Notes under the pieces: model-generated | The model's input: only the letters and a program-made list of their open reading frames with translations | Databases searched by the model: none | What the model was told of the DNA's origin: nothing | DNA from: Caulochytrium protostelioides | Taxonomy: Eukaryota > Chytridiomycota > Caulochytriomycetes > Caulochytriales > Caulochytriaceae | Length of the DNA stretch: 49,616 nucleotides | Reading direction: 5' to 3' | Assembly (NCBI GenBank): GCA_003615045.1 | Contig: ML014249.1 | Span: 1-49,616, forward strand | Made by a program: the position numbers and the translations under genes | Shown: positions 1-11,200 of the stretch, in pieces | Layout: each line of letters starts with the position of its first letter | Numbering within the stretch: position 1 is the first letter of the stretch

Positions 1-270
1 GGGAGCGTGGTCCGAGGCTTGCTGTCGTATGAAGCCGCCCACAGCACGTGTGTGAACCGCGACCGCCATGCCGCGTTGACCATCCGACGCTGTCGAGCCT
101 GACCCGTTAGACCGATCGTGCTGTGCCGCAACCCCGCGCAAGACTTGCTGCGGCCCGAGATCGGCACGCTCATCCGGAGATGAGCCAAATGCGCTCAATG
201 CTCTACTGCCTCGGCGGGGGGCCCTTGGGGATGGTGTGCCACGGAGGGGATGGTGTGCGTGTTGGGTCGG
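1..270. repeat. Dispersed repeat, copy 1 (left edge)
   Basis: This segment matches, with many substitutions and small gaps, a second stretch at about 15546-15790 in the same orientation. The best-conserved core is 121-178 (reads CTGTGCCGCAAC, then CTGCGGCCCGAGATCGGC, then CTCATCCG). Weaker similarity extends left to the window edge (GAGGCTTGCTG against GAGGTTTGCTG) and right through the CTGCCTCGG run. The copy is therefore probably cut by the window edge. No terminal repeats or coding function are evident. It could be an old retroelement or other family; its class is unknown. Confidence 0.6.
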
Positions 271-659
271 GGAGCATTAACATGAAAAAACTAAACTTTT
301 TTTTAAAAAAAAGCTTAGTTATAAAACCGTATGAAAAGACGCGTTACGCGAGTATGACCGCCATGGCAGGATCATCGGGACTGCAGCAATTAACTGGGGA
401 GAGAGACTTCAGCACTCGAGCTCGTGGAAATGAAGCCGCAAGTGAGATGCTGGTTTCTCTGTGGGGGGTTCGGCTTAGTCCTTGCCGTGATTATGACCTG
501 GTTCCTTTCGTCTTTGCCGCTCACGGCGTTTCTTGCTACCTCTACCCCCTGCAAATGGGTTTCTCACCGCTTGCTACAAGGCGCATCTAAGGACGCTACG
601 TATCCAGACCTGTGTTGCAGGCCCAAGCCTTCCATACGTTTCGATTAGTTCGATTAATT
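271..659. other. Gene-free spacer upstream of the first gene
   Basis: Short frames run through it but none looks coding. It carries the AT-rich palindrome listed separately and otherwise mixed-composition DNA leading up to the ATG at 660. Confidence 0.4.
289..320. repeat. AT-rich near-perfect palindrome
   Basis: Two 16-bp arms, 289-304 and 305-320, are inverted copies with one mismatch and no loop. Their centre is a run of eight T followed by eight A. It stands out in GC-rich surroundings beside the dispersed repeat. It could be a transcription-end hairpin, a replication-related element or chance; the sequence does not decide. Confidence 0.6.
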
Positions 660-2780
660 ATGTTGCATTCCGTCGGTCAGGACCCGCCGAATCAGGACTG
701 GTCGAGCCCGAACAAAGTCGACATTCCAATCTCAGCCGTTAGCGCCGACGATCCTCAATTGGCAGCCCAGGTTGTTCCACAGCACTATGATGCGCCTGAA
801 GGCGACCAGCCGACGCCTCCGCTTTTCACCTCGCCGCCTCCAACACGGCCTTCCAATCCGCGCAGCGCTGCCAGGAACCATGAATTGACTAAGAAAGACA
901 CACCGAATCCCGTACCACCACGCACCAAGCGGAAAGGTGATTCCGTGCATGATCGAAGGTCTTTTGCCACGACTAACTCGGGGGCCTACGCGCTCCGGCC
1001 GGCCGCGAGCGGAACCCCCACCGCGCCAACGTATGCATCCGGCGACGACTGTCACCATGCTTATCCGGCGGTCAAACGAACCCACACCGAAGAACGAGCC
1101 CATCTCCCGAGAAGCGATGTGCCCACGCATGCCAGCAGCACAGCGACCGTCTATGAACCGATCGACACTCCAGAGTACCTTGGCGAAGGCGAGGGTGGAG
1201 GGGAAGGCCAGACGACGCACAGCCTCGAGTCGGCCGCTGGCTTTGGGCAACAGCCCACGCACAGGAGCATGAGCCGTCTCCACGGCAGCGAAATCGAAAC
1301 CGATTCGGAACCAGGATATGACGGGGATCATCGTCACAGTCACGGCACGGAGACGGGACCAGTTGCTGATCATGTGGTGCAGCCGGGTCTGGATACGACG
1401 TGGCGGCACTCCTCAGCACTCGTGGAAACCATTCTTCAGAGCCGTTCCGATCAGCCCATGTCATCAGGTTTACAAACGCAGCGCCCCGGGGCGTCTCTCA
1501 TGCTCGCAACGCCGCGGTCCGGCCCCACCATAAGTGCCCGCGCCAACTTGACGGGTCACATGGATGCCGTTTATTCGCAGAAAGCCGATTTGAATGTGAC
1601 AACGGGCACGAACGCTCAATCCGCCCCCGTCTCGGCGCCCGTATCCATGTCCATGACTGCTCACTCCTCCGACGTGGCTCAGCCGATGGACCGCAGCCAC
1701 CGTGCCGAAGTGGCTGCCGCTCCCGCACCGGATAATGCCTGGACAGGGATCCCCCAGCTTTCCATGAATACGACGCTGGGCGATCTGCTTGCAGGCGGCC
1801 AAGCGCGTGTTCAAGTGTTAGAGGCTACCCTGGCTCGATGCACCCATCTGCACGCGGCATCACTCACGGCCGCTCATGATCGCGCGACCGCCTGGGCGCG
1901 CGCGGCGCAGCTCGCTGAGCGCCGTGCGCGTCGGGCCCGCGCCGTGCGGGATGTCTGGCGCGCACGGGCCCGACAGGCCGTCAGTGCCCGTGACGAGGTG
2001 CGCACCACGCTGGGCACGCTCGCGCGCCGTGTCGGACTGCACGCTGGCGCGATGGCGCGCGTCGGCAAAGAAATTGCGAGGCGCATTAATGATCTCAACG
2101 ATGTCGCTCGATCGATGGAGTCGCTTGGCCGTGTCGTGACGATCGACGATGAGGTCGACGAAGCCCAAGCGGAAGCGGAAGCCGAGGCACATGCCGCAGC
2201 CATGGCTGAAGCGGAGGCCCTCGCTCAGGCCGACGACGCGCCAAAGCCGTACCCACACATGACTGAGAGCGAGGCCCCATATTCGGATCAGGGCGACAAT
2301 GAATCAGACGACGATACTAGGACATCGGAATCGAATGCCGAGCTCCGAGGCCAGATGCCATGGCATAGTCAGGAAGACGACGAGGAAACGGGTGATCTGA
2401 GGATGGGCCCGGCGCCTGACTCATATCCGTTTCCATCCGCGCCATGGCAGGAAGCAAGCGACGCGCCGTCGCCCTCGTCGTCTCGCTCCCCGTCTGATCC
2501 GTCGCCACGTCCCGATCCCTTGCATCCTGTCGGGAAGGAGCCGTCCACGGCCTACAAACTCTCCCAGGCTGCGCCACCGCGTCACCGCCCCTACCACGCC
2601 AACCCTGCGACCGGAAGACCCCCGGGGCCCCGGGGCCACGCGATGGGCCAAGGCCAGGGCCCCGCGAGCAAGCCACCAGATGACACGGCAAACGGGCCCG
2701 CGCGCAAACGGGCCGGCAGGTTTCACGCATCGGCCGCCCCCGTCCCGGCCATGGGCGACACTCCCGCGACCCCGACGTGA
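660..2780 (+). CDS. Hypothetical protein with Arg/Ala-rich helical region
   Basis: An open frame of 706 codons from the ATG at 660. The frame is open 48 bases further upstream but without another ATG. The family is not recognised. Residues 1-365 are Ser/Thr/Pro-rich and probably disordered. About 370-505 is strongly helix-forming with many Arg, Ala and Glu (DNA about 1790-2180) and is a likely coiled coil; it ends in an acidic Ala-Glu run. The remaining 200 residues are acidic and then Pro/Arg-rich. No signal peptide, membrane segment or catalytic motif is visible. Codon choice and length support a real gene, although GC-rich DNA also makes long chance frames. The coiled coil suggests a structural or scaffold role, which is inference only. 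Confidence 0.6.
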   Translation: MLHSVGQDPPNQDWSSPNKVDIPISAVSADDPQLAAQVVPQHYDAPEGDQPTPPLFTSPPPTRPSNPRSAARNHELTKKDTPNPVPPRTKRKGDSVHDRRSFATTNSGAYALRPAASGTPTAPTYASGDDCHHAYPAVKRTHTEERAHLPRSDVPTHASSTATVYEPIDTPEYLGEGEGGGEGQTTHSLESAAGFGQQPTHRSMSRLHGSEIETDSEPGYDGDHRHSHGTETGPVADHVVQPGLDTTWRHSSALVETILQSRSDQPMSSGLQTQRPGASLMLATPRSGPTISARANLTGHMDAVYSQKADLNVTTGTNAQSAPVSAPVSMSMTAHSSDVAQPMDRSHRAEVAAAPAPDNAWTGIPQLSMNTTLGDLLAGGQARVQVLEATLARCTHLHAASLTAAHDRATAWARAAQLAERRARRARAVRDVWRARARQAVSARDEVRTTLGTLARRVGLHAGAMARVGKEIARRINDLNDVARSMESLGRVVTIDDEVDEAQAEAEAEAHAAAMAEAEALAQADDAPKPYPHMTESEAPYSDQGDNESDDDTRTSESNAELRGQMPWHSQEDDEETGDLRMGPAPDSYPFPSAPWQEASDAPSPSSSRSPSDPSPRPDPLHPVGKEPSTAYKLSQAAPPRHRPYHANPATGRPPGPRGHAMGQGQGPASKPPDDTANGPARKRAGRFHASAAPVPAMGDTPATPT

Positions 2781-3617
2781 GGCGGGCTTGGGGGTGGACA
2801 CCGGGCGCACGTGCGGTGGGACCGGCAAGAGACCCGTGGGGCCCCAGGGAGGGGCGAAGGGGCGTGAAGGGCGCGAGGGTGGTGATTTTTGCCCGTTTCT
2901 TTTCGTTTCTTGTTTATTTTTGTTTTCGCCTGGTTTCGTCCTCAGCGTCAGCCGCCCTCGGTGGACGAGCGCCACGGTTGCACCGTCCTTGCACGCCACC
3001 CAGCTCAGCTCCGGGACGAGGAGTTGACGTTTCCGCTATCCACAACAGTGGCTCTGGCCCGTTCAGACCAGATCACGGCGGAGGAACCAGCTCAGGGACG
3101 CCGTCACGATGAGGATCGTTTCCGAATTTGCTATTAGCCATTATCCCTCTCTCGCTGTTCGCGGCGCTGCGTCGACCTTTTGTCTCTTTTCCTCGGCCAT
3201 TCGGACGTGGATCGGCACGCTGAACAGAACGCCGACCCAAGCGACACACCTAGCACCACCATCGCCGGTCATGACCGCCTCGCCCTCCTGCCTGCAGCCT
3301 CGATCCTAGGTGTGTGTTTCAGCAGAGGGGGAGAAGCTCGCCCTATGAATGGTGGTGCCTCACCGCCTCGGTCGGCCTCTGGCCTCCTTGGGACGGCTGT
3401 TCGCTCGTCAAACGTGACCGAGACCCTTAAAACGATCAGGTAGCGCAGTATTAGTCTCCAACGCGGCGTTCCTGATGACCTGAACGCCGTCGCCGTCGCC
3501 GTGCGCCCTCTTTCAGCCGCTCGTGCGCCTGCCGTCACCGCCTCAGCGGGGTCGCTGAGGCCGTCTAGTCCTGTGCCTCGCCGCCGACTTCCCGCACCCT
3601 CCCTGGCGGCTGCTATC
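2781..3617. other. Spacer between hypothetical gene and Rab-like gene
   Basis: No convincing gene. It contains a T-rich stretch at about 2885-2935 just after the upstream stop, a plausible 3' end region, then the 5' region of the Rab-like gene. The frame of the Rab gene is open back to 3501 but begins there with GTG, so this part is taken as leader. Confidence 0.45.
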
Positions 3618-6068
3618 ATGTCCCGGGGATCCGTAGCGACGCTCAAGTGCGTCATGATCGGCGATGGCGGGGTCGGTAAGACTTCGCTGCGGCACCAGCT
3701 GCTCCACGGCCGGTTCACGACGAGCTACCAAGCGACCATCGGCGCAGACTTTGCCGTCCAAAGGATCCCCCTCGCCGACGGCACCAGTGTGCAGCTTCAG
3801 ATCTGGGACACGGCTGGCCAGGAACGATTTCAGAGTCTTGGCACGGCCTTTTATCGCGGCGCCGACGGCTTGGTGCTGGTGTACGATGTGACCGATCCGG
3901 ATAGTCTCGCTCATCTCGAGATGTGGCTTCGAGGCTTTTTCGCGAAAGCTGACGTCGTTCGGCCCTCTACGTTCCCCATCATCATGATCGGCAACAAGAT
4001 TGACTGCTTCCAGGAACGCCGTGTCACGAAGCAGCAGGCCCGCGCGGTGGCCACGCGTCTCGGTGAGGTCCTGGCAGCCATCGAGGCCGCCGGTGGTGAC
4101 CCCCAGGCCGTCGTTCCGCCCCGTCAAACGGCTTCCCGACCCTCACAGCGCCTCACGCAAAGTCGAGCTGCCCGCTCGTTGAGCCCCGCCCTGCTTTCGC
4201 CTCATCCGCTCTCACCGCGGCAAGCTTACGGCAGTCCAAACAAAATAGACCACTGTCGCGGGTCCATGCCGTTGCTTGCGTCAGCCGCGTCAATGACCGC
4301 CACGTCGCCATGTGGTGATGCGGGAACGCAGGACGCGAGTCTCTACCCCACCCCGGCGCCCTCGGTGCCGGCTTCTATCACCATGTTGCCCAGCGACGAG
4401 GCGGACGACGCGAATGAGAGGGCCGCCGTGTCCGAGTCATGTCGTGTGCCATCCGTGACGGGCTCGGATGTGTCGATTTCGCGAAGCGGCGCGGCGGCTT
4501 CATCATTGGGCAATGGCTCGATCAGCCAGCTCGATCTTGAACGACCAGAGCGGCCAGAATGTACTACCGATATGACGATCGCAACGTCCGCGTCGACCTT
4601 CCGGTCGATGCTGCCCGCCACCTCGCGCTTCTCCAGCGCGAGCTCCCGTCCTGGGGCACTCACCCCTGGATCGGATGCCTCGCTTCCGGAGGCCTCGCAT
4701 GGCGTGATGGGTTCGCCGTCGCGCTTGCTGACGCCCATCCGCACAGCGGCCCGAAGCTCACTTCCCTACCCGCTCAGCATCGGCATTAACAACATCCCGT
4801 CCTTTTCGCGGCATCACCGTGACTCGTATGTCAGCCTCGCCTCGAGTCTAACGCACTATACGGATGCCCAGTCGTCATTTCATACAGGCCTGCTCCGACC
4901 AGATACACCGACATTGCCCTTTTCCTTACCACCAGCATCGCCACCCCTTGCATCCGAGGCGCGTCTTCCTGAAAGCAGAGCACCCATGACGCTAGGATCG
5001 GCTAATACGTTGAGTGCCCCCACGCCGCCCATCACAACGGATACGACCGGTGTGCCGCATTCTATAGAGGGTGATGTGATGATCAGTCGTCTCGCCCCCG
5101 ATCAGTGCTGTCAGCACCCGGATGAAGAAGACACGATCGATAAAGAGGGCGATGAGGGGTTATGTCCGAGTCTGAATGCCGGGCAGTGTGTGCTGCTGCC
5201 GCGAACGACTCAAGATGCAGAGGCAGCCGCTTCTTCGGGAACATCGATCACGTCCGGCTCGCTAGCCGCGACGACGTGTGATACGGCATCGAGCTCTGAG
5301 TCAAGCGAATGGGATTCCGGTGAACAGTCGCCGCTGGGCTCGCGGTCGGATGCCGCATCCACGTCGCTCTCCGCATCTGACTCTCGGTCTCGGTCTTCTT
5401 CGGCGTCGGGCTCCGCGCCTGGCCCAGCTTCTGGGGCATGGGCTCCAGACGCGTGCGCCTCTGACTCGCCTGATGAGCTGATGGCGCCTTTACTGGGTCG
5501 TCCCGTCCCGCCGGGTCGTCTCCCCGTAGTTTCAGAAACACGCCCGATGCCGCCCGCTTCGCATCCTGGTGATACGACTACCACCCTACCACCTTACTCC
5601 AGCAATACTATTCCGCTGTTTGAAGCGTCGGCCAAGCAAGGCACCCGGGTCGCGCCAGCCTTTCTATTTCTGGCCACCAGTGCGATGGTCCAAGCCGCCA
5701 TTTTCACTCATGATCCCACTGCGATGGTCCACCCCACCTACGATGTGTTTGAGGGCATGACCATGACGGGTGACGGTGCACATCGCCGCCGCAGGGCCCC
5801 CACTCTGTGGCGCAGCGGCCGTACGGACGCCGACGTCGCCTCGGCCGCGGGTCGGACCGATTTGGTCAATTCACGACATCGCCACCGGCTCCTCGATGCA
5901 GGTGACGCGAGCGATCAGGACCACGAGGACGACGACGACCGTGCTGTTGCTGCGAATGGCCATGGCGGTTTACTTTGTGTCCTTGGCTGCTTGGGCGGCG
6001 GCCATGGGGTGCCGCCACCTCGAACCGATACCCGCCATCGGTCTTCCTCGCGCGCCTGTTGTTCTTGA
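3618..6068 (+). CDS. Rab7-like small GTPase with ~500-residue insertion
   Basis: A single 816-codon frame from the ATG at 3618. Residues 1-150 are a clear Rab: P-loop GDGGVGKT (15-22), switch I Thr40 in TIGADF, WDTAGQE (63-69, catalytic Gln68 present), and NKID (126-129). IGADF, FQSLG.AFYRGAD and the FF..A segment point to Rab7, the late endosome/vacuole GTPase. The G5 box EASAK does not follow about 28 residues later as usual but at 669-673, after roughly 500 Ser/Thr/Pro-rich, probably disordered residues. The last helix (APAFLFLATSAMVQ) then resumes the Rab7 pattern. The C-terminus ends in ACCS, a Cys pair that may be prenylated but is not a standard CXC or CC end. The insert has no stops over 1.5 kb and no obvious splice pair, so it is treated as coding. 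It probably controls traffic to vacuole or lysosome, or is a diverged paralogue. Confidence 0.85.
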   Translation: MSRGSVATLKCVMIGDGGVGKTSLRHQLLHGRFTTSYQATIGADFAVQRIPLADGTSVQLQIWDTAGQERFQSLGTAFYRGADGLVLVYDVTDPDSLAHLEMWLRGFFAKADVVRPSTFPIIMIGNKIDCFQERRVTKQQARAVATRLGEVLAAIEAAGGDPQAVVPPRQTASRPSQRLTQSRAARSLSPALLSPHPLSPRQAYGSPNKIDHCRGSMPLLASAASMTATSPCGDAGTQDASLYPTPAPSVPASITMLPSDEADDANERAAVSESCRVPSVTGSDVSISRSGAAASSLGNGSISQLDLERPERPECTTDMTIATSASTFRSMLPATSRFSSASSRPGALTPGSDASLPEASHGVMGSPSRLLTPIRTAARSSLPYPLSIGINNIPSFSRHHRDSYVSLASSLTHYTDAQSSFHTGLLRPDTPTLPFSLPPASPPLASEARLPESRAPMTLGSANTLSAPTPPITTDTTGVPHSIEGDVMISRLAPDQCCQHPDEEDTIDKEGDEGLCPSLNAGQCVLLPRTTQDAEAAASSGTSITSGSLAATTCDTASSSESSEWDSGEQSPLGSRSDAASTSLSASDSRSRSSSASGSAPGPASGAWAPDACASDSPDELMAPLLGRPVPPGRLPVVSETRPMPPASHPGDTTTTLPPYSSNTIPLFEASAKQGTRVAPAFLFLATSAMVQAAIFTHDPTAMVHPTYDVFEGMTMTGDGAHRRRRAPTLWRSGRTDADVASAAGRTDLVNSRHRHRLLDAGDASDQDHEDDDDRAVAANGHGGLLCVLGCLGGGHGVPPPRTDTRHRSSSRACCS

Positions 6069-6928
6069 GCATCGGGTCACACCACGAGAAATGCAGGCCT
6101 GGCATTCCCCGTTGGCTCCATCGTCCTGCCACGTGCATTGCCGCGCGTGTGTTGCTCTAATAGCACGCTTTCTTCGATGCCGGCCGGAAGCAAAGAAAAA
6201 GCCTTCCATCGGCGTCGACCTCTTTTATCGATGTCCTTCTCGTTTCTGGAAAAAGTGCCCCCTTGTGTTCCTCCGGTCTTTTCCGAGCCCGTTCAGGCCC
6301 GTCGTCGGAGCATGCCGATTGCCGCGGCTCACTCGCGGGTAATCCCGGCTCCCCGCCCTTCGCTCCCTTCGCCCCCTACCGGTCCTTTCGCTTCGCACGA
6401 CGGGGATGCTCGCTGCCGGCGAATGCGGTTGCGACGGGACCGGCGCCGAACCGACCGAAACGATCGAGCCGACGCGACCCGAGCCGACCCGAGGCGGGAT
6501 CCCCTGAAACGTCCACGATGAGGCCGACCAGCGACCACGGCCTCTCGCCCTCGTGGGCGCTCGGGAAACGATGCGAAGAATATGACCCCCCCCGCGCGCC
6601 CGGACGCGTGACGTAAGTGTCCCGCCGCTCCCGCTCCCGGACCAGGCCAGACCGGACGCCCAGGACGCGACCGAACGCGTTGGCCATATTGGAATCGTTG
6701 AACAGGACTAGGACAGTCAGTAGGACATTCCACCGTGATATGCCTGATGCGCAGCGTTTCTCAGCGTAAACTCCAATCTCCTCTCACGCGCGCTCACTCA
6801 TTCATACACGGCTAAGAAGACCTACCAGGGTTGTCGCACATCACCCTATCTGGACTTGACCCTGTCGTCCCTTTGTTCTTGTACACTCCCCGCGCACCCG
6901 CCTCTCAACCCGCCGAGACCGGTTCACC
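6069..6928. other. Spacer between Rab-like and Rcf2-like genes
   Basis: About 860 bases with no frame that looks coding on either strand. The right part (6760-6928) is less GC-rich and contains pyrimidine runs, consistent with the promoter and leader of the next gene, whose ATG at 6929 is in the good context CACCATGTC. Confidence 0.45.
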
Positions 6929-7663
6929 ATGTCAGACGCGCAGCGCGCCGCTATCCAGGTCGGCATGCCGAACCAGCAGAGCACGGCTGAGCTACTCTCC
7001 CATCGTCAGGCGACTCAAGCCGAACGCGATGCCTACGTGTTGCGCAAATCCGCCAAGACTGCGGCCGTCTGGACCACGGGCGCCTGCGTCCTCTCGTACC
7101 TCTTCCAGAACACATGGCCTAAGTACCAGCGTCTGAACCGCCCCGTCAAGCTGTCGCTCATCCTGTCGGTGGCGACGGGCGCATTCTTTGTACAGGCCGA
7201 TATTGCGACCTTGAAGACCGAGGAAGAGTTCCAGCGCCGTAATGCGCGCGCCGGCGTGCTCATAGGCCTCCCGTCCGAGACAGCCGAGGCCCGCTACGAG
7301 CGCGAGAAGGCGCGTGCGGCCATGTCCTGGCTCGACTGGGCCCGCGAGAACCGCTACTACATCGTCGGCTACACGTGGGCGGGTGTGATGGCCGGCGCTC
7401 TGGCGTACAACTTCAACAACCGCCGCATCCCGCTGGACCACAAGCTGATCAACGCGCGTCTCATTGCGCAGGCTAGCGTTCTCGCCATGTTCGCGGGTGT
7501 CGTGTCCTTAACTGGCATCGAGGACTCTCGCAGCTACCAAATGGCGCACCGTCGCGATCCGCACTACGACCAGATCGTGCACCCGGAGCTGTTCAAGAAC
7601 GCGACCGCCGAGCTCGCGACCCGCTCTGGGTCCAGCCCGGCGCCGGCCGCCAGCCCGAACTAA
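6929..7663 (+). CDS. RCF2: Rcf2-like HIG1 domain protein (respiratory supercomplex factor)
   Basis: 244 residues in one exon. In yeast, Rcf2 is an inner mitochondrial membrane protein that associates with cytochrome c oxidase and the III-IV supercomplexes. Two hydrophobic segments lie in the N-terminal half (about 44-60 and 74-90). The C-terminal half holds a HIG1-type domain (about 105-195): an amphipathic charged stretch AEARYEREKARAAMSW, then two membrane segments (about 143-161 and 177-194) separated by a short basic loop with NNRRIPLD. Length is close to yeast Rcf2 (224 residues). The tail after 200 is hydrophilic. Rcf1 is shorter and lacks the N-terminal pair of segments, so Rcf2 is the better match. 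The next gene is convergent. Confidence 0.82.
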   Translation: MSDAQRAAIQVGMPNQQSTAELLSHRQATQAERDAYVLRKSAKTAAVWTTGACVLSYLFQNTWPKYQRLNRPVKLSLILSVATGAFFVQADIATLKTEEEFQRRNARAGVLIGLPSETAEARYEREKARAAMSWLDWARENRYYIVGYTWAGVMAGALAYNFNNRRIPLDHKLINARLIAQASVLAMFAGVVSLTGIEDSRSYQMAHRRDPHYDQIVHPELFKNATAELATRSGSSPAPAASPN

Positions 7664-8264
<601 letters not shown>

Positions 8265-8277
8265 CCCCCAAAATCGG

Positions 8278-11200
8278 CTAAAGAAGGTATCCCGAGCGCT
8301 CGTCAAAGTTCCACCGATTGTTCCAGTAGCCCGCGGCAAGCAGACCGCCGGCGCCACGATGCGGCACGGGCCCGGGCGGCGGTTCAGCACCGTCGTGGGG
8401 CACGTCCACGTCCACGTCGGGGTCCATGACGCCAAACTGACCCCACTGCGGACCCAGCACCACGTAGTCAGGGACCATCGTGCCCGTCTGCCACGGCAAG
8501 GCCGCCGCAGCGCGCGCTAAGCCAGCTGCATCATGGCCCACGAGGTACGTCACCAGCCGCATCTTGGCGGGACTCGCTGCGAGAAAGGCGATCCCGGTCC
8601 CGGGAGCCATGAAGGTCGCGTCGCCGATTCGGAACCCCGGCGACCAGCCGTCCTCCCCGGCGCGGCTGCAGCCGCCGCTGCCCGTATCGTCATTCGATCC
8701 CAGGAACGTCACCATGCCTGTGAGCGCTCCTTCCTTTTGCTCGCGCGCTGTGTAGCGGTTGGCCTCGGGGCCCCCGAGCACGATGAGATGGAACTGCGCG
8801 CTGAGGCCGTCGCGGACATCGACGTCGTCGACGATCTGCGTGCCGCCACGGGCAGCCACGTACCAGGACTGCGCGATGCGCGCCGCGATGCGGCGATACT
8901 GCCGGGCCGCGGTCGGAGACACGCTAGGCAGGGTCGGGAGCACGATGCGGAACGGATGCGCCAGCATTTGCGCCATCGGGCCGTACGTTAAGGGGTGGCG
9001 CTCCCGTGTGGTCCATAGCAGATCGCCGGAGGGCTCCCAAACTGCGCCGGGGGTGGGCTCCTCAAGGGTCGACGAGCGGACATAACTCGGGCCGTAGGCC
9101 GGACCTGATTCAAAGCGCTGGCCATCAATGACCCATGACGCGATCGTCGGCAGCGCTGCTGGCTCGCCGATCGGTGGACGCGCGAGCGGCAGGAAATGGA
9201 AGCGTCGAATGTTGCGCGTCGTCATGGTCCAAATCTCTTCGGGTTCGTCGTCCATCAGAGGCGACGACGTGCGGCGACGTTGGTCAATCATGGCTTGGGA
9301 GGGCGGGACCAGGGTGCGGACCACTTCGATGCTGCCGAGACGGAAGGGCGTGATGAGCTGCAGAATGCGCAGTCCCCCGCGCGAGCCCATCGATCCAGGG
9401 TTCATGGTCGAGAGGATAAAACGAGGCGGCAGCGTGGACCGGATCGTGGCGGGCGGGCGGTTGGGATGCGTGTGTGTCCGCAGGAAGATTTGCACCGCGG
9501 CGTCACGGAACACCTGATCGAACCAATGGCCTTCATCAGGCACTTCACTGAACTGGACGACGCTGCTGTTGGCTGGGGCGGACGGGGTACCCGGGGCCAC
9601 GCCGGTCCATTCGCCGAGCAAGCGCATGAGACGGCGCGAGTGGAACGCGGGCACGTTCGTGTCATCGCGCCCCGTGCGGATCAGCAGGGGCACGCCGACC
9701 GCGTTGCCCACCACGAGATCCAGGTCGTGCTCGGCAATGGAGGCTTCCATGAGGCCTCGTAGGCGCGTGTCCGCATACGCGTCGCCGAGACGCAATCCGC
9801 ACCCCGTAAGCAGGAGCTGCGACTTGATGTAGGCCGCCGCCGGCACGGCTGCCGCGACACGGTCCGGGAAGTGCGTAAGCCACCACCAGACGCCATGGCC
9901 GCCGTTCGAGTGACCCAAAAGGATCAGTCGCTGAGGATCGGCACGAAGGACCGTGCGCCAGGGGTCGGGCACGCCGGGCAGGCGCGACGCCAGCACCTCC
10001 ACGGCGGCATCGGCGCTCCGCTGAGATGCGCCGTGCCAGTCAAAGCCCCACGGCGTGCGGCCGGTGGGAAACAAGGTCCATGCGTGCGGCAGCGCCGCGA
10101 CGCTGTTCGTCCATGTCGGGGAGCGCGCGTCGACACCCGCCCCGTGCAGGGCGACGACGATGGGGAGACGGCGCGCTGACACGGATGACGTTGACCCCGT
10201 GACCGTGGCGTCGCGTGGATAGCCTGCCGACATGTGGGCGGTGGTCGGGGGCAGCATGGGCGGCCGGACCACCGCATACTGGACGAGCTGGTCGAAGTCT
10301 TGATAGGTGAAAAGATACGTGCCCGGCGGGTCGCCTTCCGACCCGCGGGCTTCATCGTCGTCATTAGGAGACGTCGTCACGTCGGACCAGCGACGGCGCG
10401 TCAGCGGCACGGCATCCAGCACCGTCACGTTCCACCGGCACGCGTGGTCCAGGGAGCTCAGCTCAACAAGCAGCGTGAGTCGGGAAGGGGGCGGAGAGGG
10501 CGGCTCATCATCATCGCTGTCATCGTCGCCATCATCCCCACCGGTCCCCAAGGAGCGGGCCGTTGTGGTCGTGGTTCCGCTCGGGCGATGAGATTTGGCG
10601 CGCAGCTGCACCGGCAGCGGGTAGGTCTGACCGGGAGCGATGCGGACTGCAAACAGAACTGGGATCTGGGCACGCAGGGGCACGAGCACCACCGGCTGCT
10701 CGTCCGGCTCACCGGTCGACGACGACGGCGCCGGTTCGACGCTGAAGGCATAGACATCGCTCACTTGGATCCAGCCGTCGTTGGGACCCATGGTCACAGT
10801 CTCGTCATGCGGCTTCTGAGCGACCAGATCCGGCGGGTGCAGGTTCATTAGACTGACCGAGAGGTATGGCGAGATGAGGAACGCGTCCTCGCCGCGGTCG
10901 TCGACGACGCTGCGCGGGTCCCCCGCCGGCGAGGGTGTGGTGAGATTGCCGGCCGGGTCGACGTAGACCATGATTTCGGGCAACACCGTGTCCTCCGGGA
11001 GCACGGCGACGCTGGTCCGCAGATCGTGGCCCGCCGGCGTGCACGCATCGTCCTCGGACAGCAGCGGAGCCACGAGCGCCGCATGGGCAGCAGACATGTC
11101 GGAGAGAGCCGCTACGGTCCCCACGTCCATGGGCGAGGGTGTCAGGCCAACGCGGATCTGCATGCCGGCGGCACACTGGTCCATCCCCCAGATGCGCGGA

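Noticed and set aside
4080-5600. Possible large intron in the Rab-like gene
   Set aside because: No strong donor/acceptor pair restoring the Rab frame was found, the region is over 1.5 kb without a stop, and known introns here are 160-225 bp. It is kept as coding but flagged for transcript testing.
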